Assembly (NCBI RefSeq): GCF_000023785.1 | Contig: NC_012982.1 | Span: forward strand, 2,046,001 to 2,110,000 | Origin: Hirschia baltica ATCC 49814 | Lineage (GTDB): Bacteria > Pseudomonadota > Alphaproteobacteria > Caulobacterales > Hyphomonadaceae | Length of the DNA stretch: 64,000 nt | Direction: 5' to 3' | Part shown: piece by piece, positions 19,499-26,540 of the stretch | How the letters are laid out: every line of letters begins with the position of its first letter | How positions within the stretch are numbered: position 1 is the stretch's first letter | Program-made: the position numbers and the translations under genes | The notes under the pieces: model-generated | Databases searched by the model: none | Told to the model about the DNA's origin: nothing | Seen by the model: the letters and a program-made list of their open reading frames with translations, nothing else

Positions 19499-20524
19499 AT
19501 GACAACACATGACAAAACCCCGCTCACCTATAAAGCCGCTGGCGTCGATATTGATGCTGGTGATGCGCTCATAGATAAAATCAAACCTCTTGCTGCGATG
19601 ACTCGTCGGGCTGGCGCAAATGCTGACCTTGGCGGATTTGGCGGTGTTTTTGATCCCAAAGCTGCGGGTTTTGAAGATCCTGTATTGGTTTCTGGTACAG
19701 ATGGTGTCGGAACGAAGCTGAAACTGGCTTTTGAGACAAATAAGCATGACACGATCGGGATCGACCTTGTTGCTATGTGCGTCAATGATGTCCTTGCCCA
19801 AGGTGCTGAACCACTGTTTTTCCTAGATTATTTTGCGACTGGACATTTAGAAACAGGCGTTGCTGAACAAGTTGTGACTGGCATAGCCAATGGTTGCAAG
19901 GAGTCTGGTTGTGCACTGATTGGCGGTGAAACAGCTGAAATGCCGGGCATGTATCAGGATGGACATTACGACCTTGCAGGCTTCGTTGTGGGTGCTGCAG
20001 AACGTGGATCTTTATTGCCTGATACAGATTCAATGCAAGCTGGGGACGCGCTAATTGCGATTGCTTCTTCAGGTCCCCACTCTAATGGATACTCGCTTGT
20101 GCGCAGTGTGGTGGAGCGTTCTGGCCTGTCTTTGACTGATTCTTCGCCGTTTAGTGATGGAAGTCTGGGTGAAGCGCTTTTGACGCCGACGAAATTATAT
20201 GTGTCTGCGCTAAAGCCAATTTTAAAAGACAAACTAATCAAAGGACTAGCGCACATAACAGGCGGCGGGATCACAGAAAACACACCGCGTATGCTGCCTA
20301 AAACACTGGTGCCAGCCATTGATTTTGACAAGATTCAAGTTCTTCCCGTTTTTGAATGGATGCAAGAAGTTGGTGCCATTGATACCGAAGAAATGCGCCG
20401 CACATTCAACATGGGTGTGGGAATGATTGCGGCTGTGTCCCAAGAAAATGTGCAAACAGTGCTAGATCGCTTAAACAATGCTGGTGAAACAGCGTATATT
20501 ATTGGTGAGCTTGCTGACGCATGA
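19499..20524 (+). CDS. purM: Phosphoribosylformylglycinamidine cyclo-ligase (AIR synthetase)
   Basis: 341 residues from the ATG at 19499; another in-frame ATG at 19481 is possible and neither has a strong ribosome site. PurM closes the imidazole ring in purine synthesis. Signatures: LTYKAAGVDIDAGDALI, SGTDGVGTKLKLAFE, MCVNDVLAQGAEPLFFLDYF and HITGGGITENTPRMLP. Its TGA overlaps the purN ATG (ATGA), so the two are coupled. Confidence 0.97.
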   Translation: MTTHDKTPLTYKAAGVDIDAGDALIDKIKPLAAMTRRAGANADLGGFGGVFDPKAAGFEDPVLVSGTDGVGTKLKLAFETNKHDTIGIDLVAMCVNDVLAQGAEPLFFLDYFATGHLETGVAEQVVTGIANGCKESGCALIGGETAEMPGMYQDGHYDLAGFVVGAAERGSLLPDTDSMQAGDALIAIASSGPHSNGYSLVRSVVERSGLSLTDSSPFSDGSLGEALLTPTKLYVSALKPILKDKLIKGLAHITGGGITENTPRMLPKTLVPAIDFDKIQVLPVFEWMQEVGAIDTEEMRRTFNMGVGMIAAVSQENVQTVLDRLNNAGETAYIIGELADA

Positions 20525-21210
20525 ATGATGTCTCCGATTTAGTGGATGAAATCGCTATAGAAGAAGCTGTTGATCCCAAACGCATTGCAATTTTCATTTC
20601 GGGCACCGGCTCAAATATGGAAGCTTTGCTCGATGCATGTGAGGAAGATGGCTATCCTGCATTGCCGGTTTTAGTGCTTGCTAATAAAGCCTCCGCTGGT
20701 GGCATAGAAAAAGCAAAAGCGCGCGGCATTGCAACATCGATTGTTGACCATAAAACTTTTGGTAAAGACCGCGAAGCTTTCGAGCGCGCCATTCAGGCCG
20801 AGCTTGAAAAACATAATGTGGAATTTATCGCGCTGGCCGGTTTCATGCGTGTGTTGACCCCTTGGTTTATTGAAAAATGGGAAGGGAAAATGATCAATAT
20901 TCACCCTTCTCTTTTGCCTAGCTTTCCCGGACTACACACACACCAACGCGCCATTGATGCCAAATGCCGCCTTGCCGGGTGTAGCGTGCATTTTGTGACG
21001 GCGGGCGTGGATGAAGGCCCGATTATAGGTCAGGCCGCTGTGCCAATTTTTCCAGATGATACAGCCGAAACCTTAGCAAGCCGCATTCTTATCACTGAAC
21101 ACAAATTATACCCTGCTTGTCTTGAGGCTGTTTTGTTGGGTGAAGATCAAACATCTTATGTGCAGATGAATGATGATCCAGACGCGCCCTTTATTATCTC
21201 TGCGCCGTAA
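20521..21210 (+). CDS. purN: Phosphoribosylglycinamide formyltransferase
   Basis: PurN transfers formyl from 10-formyl-THF to GAR. After a 20-residue acidic leader not seen in most PurN proteins comes IAIFISGTGSNMEALLDACE. The catalytic region INIHPSLLPSFPGLHTHQRA (Asn and His) and SVHFVTAGVDEGPIIGQAAV follow. Translation is coupled to purM through ATGA. The last 17 bases overlap the 3' end of the convergent membrane-protein gene. Confidence 0.97.
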   Translation: MNDVSDLVDEIAIEEAVDPKRIAIFISGTGSNMEALLDACEEDGYPALPVLVLANKASAGGIEKAKARGIATSIVDHKTFGKDREAFERAIQAELEKHNVEFIALAGFMRVLTPWFIEKWEGKMINIHPSLLPSFPGLHTHQRAIDAKCRLAGCSVHFVTAGVDEGPIIGQAAVPIFPDDTAETLASRILITEHKLYPACLEAVLLGEDQTSYVQMNDDPDAPFIISAP

Positions 21211-21574
21211 AAGGGCTTAAAGCGGGCTCTGTTTTAGACGGATAGATCGGCATTTTGCGATAGCTTGATTTTCTCGATTTTTGTTGCGGTTGAGCCGCGC
21301 GGCGTTTGGCTAAATATCCCCATGCAAAAACATGAGATATCACCAGCAAGCATAATTCTTCTGTTGGATTGACTGTGCTTAAAATAATGATGGCACCATA
21401 GGCCAAAAACGAAACCAGCACAGGGATTAATAAAGGTGTGTCCGCCGCCATTTTTTTGCGCAGGAAGGCCACAACGCACACAGAAATCAAAATCATAAAT
21501 GGCAGCAATATGCCCAAGCTGATGAGAGCTGAATATTTAAACAGGCTTGCAATGCTTAGCGTGGGCAATGTCAT
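21194..21574 (-). CDS. Small membrane protein of unknown function
   Basis: 126 residues with three probable membrane helices (about residues 13-37, LLIPVLVSFLAYGAIIIL, and LCLLVISHVFAWGYLA). A basic, polar C-terminal tail of about 35 residues follows. I do not recognise a family. It converges on purN with a 17-base overlap. The hydrophobic pattern supports a real gene, but only moderately. Confidence 0.55.
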   Translation of the reverse strand: MTLPTLSIASLFKYSALISLGILLPFMILISVCVVAFLRKKMAADTPLLIPVLVSFLAYGAIIILSTVNPTEELCLLVISHVFAWGYLAKRRAAQPQQKSRKSSYRKMPIYPSKTEPALSPFTAQR

Positions 21575-22060
21575 TTATGGGCTCCTATGTCATCAGGTGA
21601 TGTCGCATTTTCCTTAGATTGGGGATGTTCTCACCTATTGTACAACTGATAGTCTTTCCATTTGGTTCCCAAAAACCTGTGATTGCTTAAAAGACATGCA
21701 CAAAAATCTGCATCAAGCCTTCGGCCACTGCAGTTTGAGATATATTTCACTGATAAAAGGCGGTAAGGCGCACTTTCAGACAGCAATTATAGTGCTGATC
21801 TCAAAGATCAGCGTTTAAGCCGCCCGAAGACGCGCCTCACATGATGGTTTTAGCCTATCGCAAGGCCACTGAAGAGGTGGGCAATGCCCCCAAGACTTGA
21901 TCAATACGGCACATGCATTGACCTATCTCCCTTCAGCCCTGCCACCTAATCTGCGTGACCGTCATCGCAAACCGGTTTGAACAAGTCCATCATTCCAATA
22001 TCCCCCATCGGTCGCGAGCCGCCCGAGATATTGGATGCGCTTATTATGAAAAGGTTTGTC
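21575..22060. other. Gene-free stretch with possible structured RNA
   Basis: About 490 bases with no plausible CDS. It holds a perfect 7-bp hairpin (GCTGATC, loop TCAAA, 21794-21812). It also holds a long interrupted stem pairing CTGAAG...CAATGC near 21870 with GCATTG...CTTCAG near 21935. This could be a small RNA. I see no match to the tmRNA tag, RNase P, SRP or 6S hallmarks, so no name is given. Confidence 0.3.
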
Positions 22061-22315
22061 TGGGGTGGGATAAGATTGGGATAACTCGCCCCGCTCTTTC
22101 CCGCGAAGGCGGGAATCTAGGGTGAGGCTTCCAGTGGTGACGGAGATCCCTGCATACGCAGGAATGAGCGGTTTGGGTGTGTCAGCGAGCTTTCTTATTC
22201 ATAGGCTCGTGGCCAGCGCAAAGTGATGGCTTTATGCGATCCGATTTATGGGCATTTTCAGATAGGACTGACCGTCATCTTCTGCTGGTGGCACGGGGAA
22301 CCCGCGCGAATATTG
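22061..22315. repeat. Direct repeat A, left copy: displaced 3' stub of the persulfide dioxygenase gene plus downstream REP-like hairpins
   Basis: About nine in ten bases match 23731-23983 in the same orientation. From the left it holds two hairpins, TTCCCGC-gaag-GCGGGAA (22098-22115) and CCTGC-atac-GCAGG (22149-22162). An 83-base segment from 22231 then matches the last codons and TAA of the minus-strand metallo-beta-lactamase-fold gene. Two extra bases near 22295 put that segment out of frame, so this copy is a non-coding stub. Together with the right copy it brackets the serine hydrolase gene. Confidence 0.9.
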
Positions 22316-22425
22316 ATCAGAGGCGAGCGGCTCAAAGCTCAACTTTGAGTTTCGTGACAATGGGCCTATAGATGAATGCAGTCCCGCGCGACGCTTTCGT
22401 CACTGTGGTAAAAAGGGGAATGCAG

Positions 22426-23688
22426 ATGACAACCTACCTTTCGAAAAGCGCCTCTAAAATAATGTCTTTGTTGGTTGTCGGAGTTTTAACTGCGGGTTGT
22501 GACTCTTTGCAAACCGAGGACGTCGCCCCTGTCAGCGCTTCTCAACACGCACCAGATATTTCTTGGCCGCAAGCAGAATGGGAATATTCGACACTTGAGG
22601 CAGAAGGCTTCGATCCAGATCCCGTCAATCTTTTCATTGAAGATCTAGTCGCGGAAAAATATGGCCGCGTTGATCATTTTTTGCTCATTCGGCATGGTCG
22701 CATCGTCGCCGAAAAGAAGATCGAGCGGGACTATGCCGCACTGGCCGCGACGCTTGATCAAGATGACCGATTAATGCCAAACTTTAGCAACCCTATCTAC
22801 AATTACGACGATGCTAATTTGCATCCTTATTATCAGGGAACGAATTTGCATTCCGTTCAGTCCGTTACCAAGAGTATCACTTCTGCGGCTTTTGGTATTG
22901 CGATTGACGAAGGGTTTATCGAAGGTACCGATGCACCGGTATTGCCCTTCTTTGACGAATACACATTCGACAAATCTGATCCCCGCAAAGAGCGCTTAAC
23001 GATTGATGATCTCCTGACTATGCGAACCGGCATTGCATGGGACGATGAAGGTGGTTTTGGGTCTGAAACCGATAGCACTTACGCACTCGAAAACTCCCAG
23101 ACGTGGATACAGTTCATTCTCGATCAGGCGATGTATGAGCAGCCGGGCACAGTTTTCCAATACAATGACGGCGCGAGCGTACTCTTGGGCAAAATCCTCC
23201 GCGTCGCGACTGGTCAGCGCGTCGACGCGTGGGCGAAAGAAAAACTCTTCGGTCCAATTGGTATCGAAGCGTTTCACTGGAAAATATCGCCGGATGGCGA
23301 GGCCGATACGGAAGGCGGGCTTTATCTTTCCGCCCAAGATATGGCGCGGATTGGCTACCTGTTCCTGCGTGACGGGCTATGGAATGGCAAGCGCGTCATT
23401 TCGGAAGATTGGGTGCGCCGTTCCGTGGCCTCTAACGTTGCGTCTAGCTCAACCGGAGATAATTCCTCCCCCTTTGGCTATGGCTATCAATGGTGGGTGC
23501 CTGAGGACGGAAAGGGCCGCGCGCTCGGGTTTGGGGGATTTGGACTTGGGGGACAGCGGATCATGGTATTCCCAAAGTATGATGTCGTTGTCGTGTTCCA
23601 AGGTTGGGATCCAGTCGGCGAGTATTGGAACGCCAGCAATGCCTTTATGGAAACAATATTGCCTGCATCGCTTACTAAACCGGAATAG
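22426..23688 (+). CDS. Serine hydrolase lipoprotein of the beta-lactamase/class C family
   Basis: 420 residues from the ATG at 22426, which has GGGGA six bases upstream; in-frame ATGs at 22372 and 22420 are weaker. The signal sequence ends in a lipobox, LTAGC. The penicillin-binding/AmpC-type fold shows the nucleophile motif SVTKS (SxxK) after GTNLHSVQ, a Tyr motif in FQYNDGASVLLG, LLTMRTGIAWDDEGG and GYGYQWWVPE with a late GFGGFGLGG. Relatives include esterases, peptidases and 6-aminohexanoate-dimer-type hydrolases, so the substrate is unknown and antibiotic resistance should not be assumed. It stands alone between two direct repeats and converges on the persulfide dioxygenase gene. Confidence 0.88.
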   Translation: MTTYLSKSASKIMSLLVVGVLTAGCDSLQTEDVAPVSASQHAPDISWPQAEWEYSTLEAEGFDPDPVNLFIEDLVAEKYGRVDHFLLIRHGRIVAEKKIERDYAALAATLDQDDRLMPNFSNPIYNYDDANLHPYYQGTNLHSVQSVTKSITSAAFGIAIDEGFIEGTDAPVLPFFDEYTFDKSDPRKERLTIDDLLTMRTGIAWDDEGGFGSETDSTYALENSQTWIQFILDQAMYEQPGTVFQYNDGASVLLGKILRVATGQRVDAWAKEKLFGPIGIEAFHWKISPDGEADTEGGLYLSAQDMARIGYLFLRDGLWNGKRVISEDWVRRSVASNVASSSTGDNSSPFGYGYQWWVPEDGKGRALGFGGFGLGGQRIMVFPKYDVVVVFQGWDPVGEYWNASNAFMETILPASLTKPE

Positions 23689-23730
23689 AGGGCTAATTAT
23701 CCTATTGCCTGATGGTTTTGTTCTCAGTTT

Positions 23731-23983
23731 TTGGGTGGGGTAAAGTTTACATAACTCGCCCCGCTCTTTCCCGCGAAGGCGGGAATCTAGGGTGAGGTTT
23801 CCAGTGGTGACGGAGATCCCTGCATACGCAGGGATGAGCGGTTTAGGCTGTGTCAGCGGGCTTTATTCAAAGGCTCACGGTACAATGCAAAGTGATGGCT
23901 TTATGCGATCCGATTTATGGGCATTTTTAGATAGGACTGACCATCATCTTCTGCTGGCGGCACCGAGCCAGCGCGAATATTGA
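23731..23983. repeat. Direct repeat A, right copy: in-frame 3' end of the persulfide dioxygenase gene plus REP-like hairpins
   Basis: Matches 22061-22315 with a base offset of 1670 at the left end. The two hairpins are perfect here: TTCCCGC-gaag-GCGGGAA (23768-23785) and ATCCCTGC-atac-GCAGGGAT (23816-23835). The right part, from 23901, is the functional 3' end of the minus-strand gene. The match stops near 23983 inside that gene. Confidence 0.9.
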
Positions 23984-24758
23984 CTTGCAAAGACGGCAGA
24001 ATGAGTTTGGGTACTTGTAGCGTTTTATCTCTTGCTTCTCGCATGGTCACAAAAGCATTTTCATTTCCGCCTTGAAGGTGGATATTGCTAGACTTTTGCT
24101 GTGCGACACTTGTTTCCCATTGGGGTGTATCACGCCCTTCTGGCAGATAATCATGTCCAACAAAGATACGTGTATCATCAGGCAAGGATAGAATTTTCTG
24201 TATGGATTGATAGAGGGTGCGCGCATCCCCGCCCGGAAAATCTGCGCGTGCTGTGCCATAATCTGGCATAAACAATGTATCGCCAACGAAAACGGAATCC
24301 TCGATAATATAGGATACACATGCCGGCGTATGACCGGGTGTGTGCAGCACTTTTATATGGCTGTTTCCAAATGAGATTGAAGCGCCATCTTCAAACAGAG
24401 CATCAAATACATTGCCATTTTCTTCTACATCTTTTGCGTTGAAAATCGTTTTAAAAACAGACTGAACTTTGACTATATTGGCACCAATTCCAATTTTAGC
24501 GCCTGTATGCGTGCGCACATAATCTGCGGCAGACATATGGTCGGCATGTGCATGCGTGTCTAGCACCCATTCTAAGGCAATAGCCTGTTCTTTAATGTCT
24601 GCAAGAATTTGGTCGATTGAATTGGATTTTAAAGATGCACTGGGCAGATCAAAATCCATCACAGGGTCAATAAGCACGGCATGATTTGTGGCTTTGTCTG
24701 TGACAAGATATGTGACCGTGTTCGTGGCGGTGTCAAAATAAGCTTTAATATCAATCAT
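23901..24758 (-). CDS. blh: Persulfide dioxygenase-like metallo-beta-lactamase-fold hydrolase (Blh/ETHE1 group)
   Basis: 285 residues from the ATG giving MIDIKAYFDTATNT, with AAGGAG upstream. The metal site is DTHAHADHMSAADY (HxHxDH), with the later histidines in VLHTPGHTPACVSY and FVGHDYLPEG, and the Asp in VFVGDTLFMPDYGTARADFP. This matches the ETHE1/Blh group that oxidises glutathione persulfide to sulfite. The divergent rhodanese and TauE/SafE genes supply sulfur transfer and sulfite export, so the three form a sulfide detoxification module. Its last 83 bases are duplicated at 22231-22313. Confidence 0.9.
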   Translation of the reverse strand: MIDIKAYFDTATNTVTYLVTDKATNHAVLIDPVMDFDLPSASLKSNSIDQILADIKEQAIALEWVLDTHAHADHMSAADYVRTHTGAKIGIGANIVKVQSVFKTIFNAKDVEENGNVFDALFEDGASISFGNSHIKVLHTPGHTPACVSYIIEDSVFVGDTLFMPDYGTARADFPGGDARTLYQSIQKILSLPDDTRIFVGHDYLPEGRDTPQWETSVAQQKSSNIHLQGGNENAFVTMREARDKTLQVPKLILPSLQVNIRAGSVPPAEDDGQSYLKMPINRIA

Positions 24759-24791
24759 AATAAATCTCCTTGCCAATTTATATATTAATAC

Positions 24792-24807
24792 TTGCTAAAT
24801 TTAGCAA
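24792..24807. promoter_or_regulatory. Perfect 16-bp palindrome, probable operator of the sulfide module
   Basis: TTGCTAAATTTAGCAA is its own reverse complement. It lies in the divergent spacer, 34 bases from the dioxygenase ATG and 20 bases before the 37-codon ORF. Placement and symmetry suit a dimeric repressor, for instance an ArsR-type persulfide sensor such as BigR/SqrR, but no regulator gene is next to it. The regulator assignment is inference. Confidence 0.6.
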
Positions 24808-24827
24808 TAACTAATATATGAGACTTC

Positions 24828-24941
24828 ATGAACAAGATTGACGCACGCATAAACTCACAGCCTAAGCCAGCTGTCCCACCTGCTGTTTTCAAGGTGATTA
24901 AAGCCCTTGTCAGCATTTATTGTCCGGAAATAGATAAATGA
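24828..24941 (+). CDS. 37-residue ORF coupled to the rhodanese gene
   Basis: ATG at 24828 opens 37 codons (MNKIDARINSQPKPAVPPAV at the start, ending CPEIDK). Its TGA overlaps the ATG of the rhodanese gene as ATGA. It may be a translated leader that couples translation, a tiny protein, or chance. No family is recognised and the ribosome site is weak. Confidence 0.4.
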   Translation: MNKIDARINSQPKPAVPPAVFKVIKALVSIYCPEIDK

Positions 24942-25465
24942 GCACGCTTACAAAAATACCGCCCAAAGATACTGCGGCAAAAATCAATGCTGGTGAAGCG
25001 GTTTTGATTGATATCCGCGAAGCAGATGAATATGCGCGTGAACATATTGAAGGGGCGCGATCTTTGCCCGCATCAACTTTTGATTCTGCGCAAATCACTT
25101 TGAATGCAGGCCAACATGCTATCTTTCATTGTAAATCAGGAATGCGCACGGATTCGCATTGTGAGCGGCTCTCAACCCTAATCGATGGTGAGGCCATGAT
25201 GCTGGAAGGCGGATTGGATGCTTGGCGTTCAAATGGTCTGCCCACAATTAAAAACAGCAAAGCACCACTTGAAATAAACCGTCAGGTTCAAATCACGGCC
25301 GGTAGTCTTATTCTTGCTGGTTTTTTATTGGGACATTTCCTTCAACCCGAATGGCATATCTTGTCCGGCATTATTGGCGCAGGTTTGATGTTTGCTGGCA
25401 TTAGTGGCTGGTGCGGCATGGGCAAACTGCTTGCGATCATGCCTTGGAATAAAACAGCTCAATAA
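24938..25465 (+). CDS. Rhodanese-like sulfurtransferase with C-terminal membrane hairpin (YgaP-like)
   Basis: 175 residues. Residues 1-105 form a rhodanese domain (VLIDIREADEYAREHIEGAR and the active-site loop HCKSGMRT with the catalytic Cys). It is followed by a DUF2892-type segment with two membrane helices (ITAGSLILAGFLLGHFL and LSGIIGAGLMFAGISGWCG). YgaP-type proteins move sulfane sulfur at the inner membrane. It lies downstream of the palindrome and ahead of tauE. Confidence 0.92.
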   Translation: MSTLTKIPPKDTAAKINAGEAVLIDIREADEYAREHIEGARSLPASTFDSAQITLNAGQHAIFHCKSGMRTDSHCERLSTLIDGEAMMLEGGLDAWRSNGLPTIKNSKAPLEINRQVQITAGSLILAGFLLGHFLQPEWHILSGIIGAGLMFAGISGWCGMGKLLAIMPWNKTAQ

Positions 25466-25475
25466 AAAACGTCAC

Positions 25476-26270
25476 ATGATAGAGCTTATCCCCTCCATAA
25501 TCGTATTGACGCTTCTGAGCGGCATTATTGTTGGCATCTTCCTTGGAACATTTGGAGGGGGTGGCTCAGTATTGGCGGCCCCGCTTTTGATATATCTAGT
25601 GGGGATTGAAGATCCTCACATTGCGATTGGGACATCTGCTGCTGGTGTGGCTGCGATTGCGCTGTTTAGCCTGATTGGACATTGGCGTGGAGGACGCGTT
25701 AAATGGCCATGTGCTATCACTTTTGCTGTGTCTGGATTGTTAGGGTCTATTATTGGCTCAAGCCTTGCGAAAATCACCCAAGGCGATGTGCTGATGATAG
25801 GTTTTTCAGGCGCGATGGCATTGATTGCCCTATCCATGTTCAAAAAGCCTAAATCGATAGGTGACCCTGAAGTTCACCTTACGCCAGCGCTGACAATGAG
25901 GTTGGCTCCCATTGGGATGATTGTGGGTGTTGCAGCAGGGTTTTTCGGTATTGGTGGCGGGTTTCTCATCGTGCCCGGATTGATGCTGGCTGCTGGCATG
26001 ACAATGGCTAACGCCACGGCATCCTCTCTTGTATCCGTTGCGATATTTGGTGCGGCCACTTCAGCAAATTATGCAATTTCAAACATGGTGGACTTTCGCC
26101 TGACAGCATTATTGCTTGTTGGGGGCGTCGTTGGCGGGATTATTGGGATTTATCTGGCGAAGTTAATTGCTAATCACACCCAATTAGCCCGCACATGTTT
26201 TGCCAGCATGATCTTGATTGTCGCAGTGATTGTCGGCGTGCAGTCGGTCAATGCTGTCATGGCAGGATAA
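25476..26270 (+). CDS. TauE/SafE-family sulfite exporter
   Basis: 264 residues from the ATG at 25476 (MIELIPSIIVLTLLSG); longer in-frame starts run inside the rhodanese gene. The protein is almost wholly membrane-embedded. It shows the two-fold TauE/SafE repeat, FLGTFGGGGSVLAAPLLIYL and AAGFFGIGGGFLIVPGLML. Family members export sulfite or related organosulfur anions. With the dioxygenase and rhodanese it would remove the sulfite made from persulfide. Confidence 0.92.
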   Translation: MIELIPSIIVLTLLSGIIVGIFLGTFGGGGSVLAAPLLIYLVGIEDPHIAIGTSAAGVAAIALFSLIGHWRGGRVKWPCAITFAVSGLLGSIIGSSLAKITQGDVLMIGFSGAMALIALSMFKKPKSIGDPEVHLTPALTMRLAPIGMIVGVAAGFFGIGGGFLIVPGLMLAAGMTMANATASSLVSVAIFGAATSANYAISNMVDFRLTALLLVGGVVGGIIGIYLAKLIANHTQLARTCFASMILIVAVIVGVQSVNAVMAG

Positions 26271-26297
26271 TCTTAAGGCACTCGATCACTAGCATAT

Positions 26298-26339
26298 AAA
26301 AAGGCCGGACACGTCGCAATGACGATCCGGCCCTTTTTT
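26298..26339. terminator. Terminator after tauE, probably the ancestral tauE/ndk terminator
   Basis: GGCCGGA pairs with TCCGGCC around an inner CGTC-gcaat-GACG stem, with A5 before and T7 after. It works on either strand. It directly adjoins the displaced ndk 3' stub, so it probably separated tauE from ndk before the insertion. Confidence 0.85.
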
Positions 26340-26340
26340 A

Positions 26341-26461
26341 TTTGGTTCTAAAACTTGTTTACGCGTTTTAGCCTACGATTTCTTCTGGACGGAAGAAGTA
26401 AGAAATTTCACGTGCAGCTGATTCAGCAGAGTCTGAACCGTGTACTGAGTTTTCACCGATT
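26341..26461 (-). pseudogene. Direct repeat B, left copy: displaced 3' stub of ndk
   Basis: 121 bases match 28176-28296 without gaps, with six mismatches by hand count. The stub holds the last 31 codons of ndk (from [18 protein letters not shown] to PEEIVG) plus its TAA and 26 downstream bases. Both mismatches inside the coding part are synonymous (Ser TCT/TCC, Gly GGC/GGT). The match breaks abruptly at 26461. It has no start and is not expressed as a gene. Confidence 0.95.
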
Positions 26462-26540
26462 TAAACCCATTGGACTGCCGCTTTCCCAGTAATTTCAAAT
26501 ATGCTAGTTGAATTTCTGCATATAAGGCTTGGAGAATGGT

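Noticed and set aside
21575-22060. 6S RNA, tmRNA, RNase P or SRP RNA gene
   Set aside because: The hallmark sequences of these RNAs (tag codons, GAGGAAAGTCC box, SRP tetraloop region) are not present.
22177-22371. Small open frame in the left repeat A copy
   Set aside because: It reads through duplicated hairpins and the antisense stub of the dioxygenase gene; no independent coding evidence.
22426-23688. Higher GC of the serine hydrolase gene as a sign of transfer
   Set aside because: Two 60-base samples gave 31 and 35 G/C, but a tauE sample gave 33, so by hand there is no reliable contrast.
22426-23688. Antibiotic-resistance beta-lactamase
   Set aside because: The fold and SxxK are shared with esterases and peptidases; lipoprotein form and sequence context give no support for resistance.
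23033-23743. 236-codon alternative frame within the serine hydrolase gene
   Set aside because: The frame with the lipobox, SxxK and conserved fold is the real one; the alternative shows no family.
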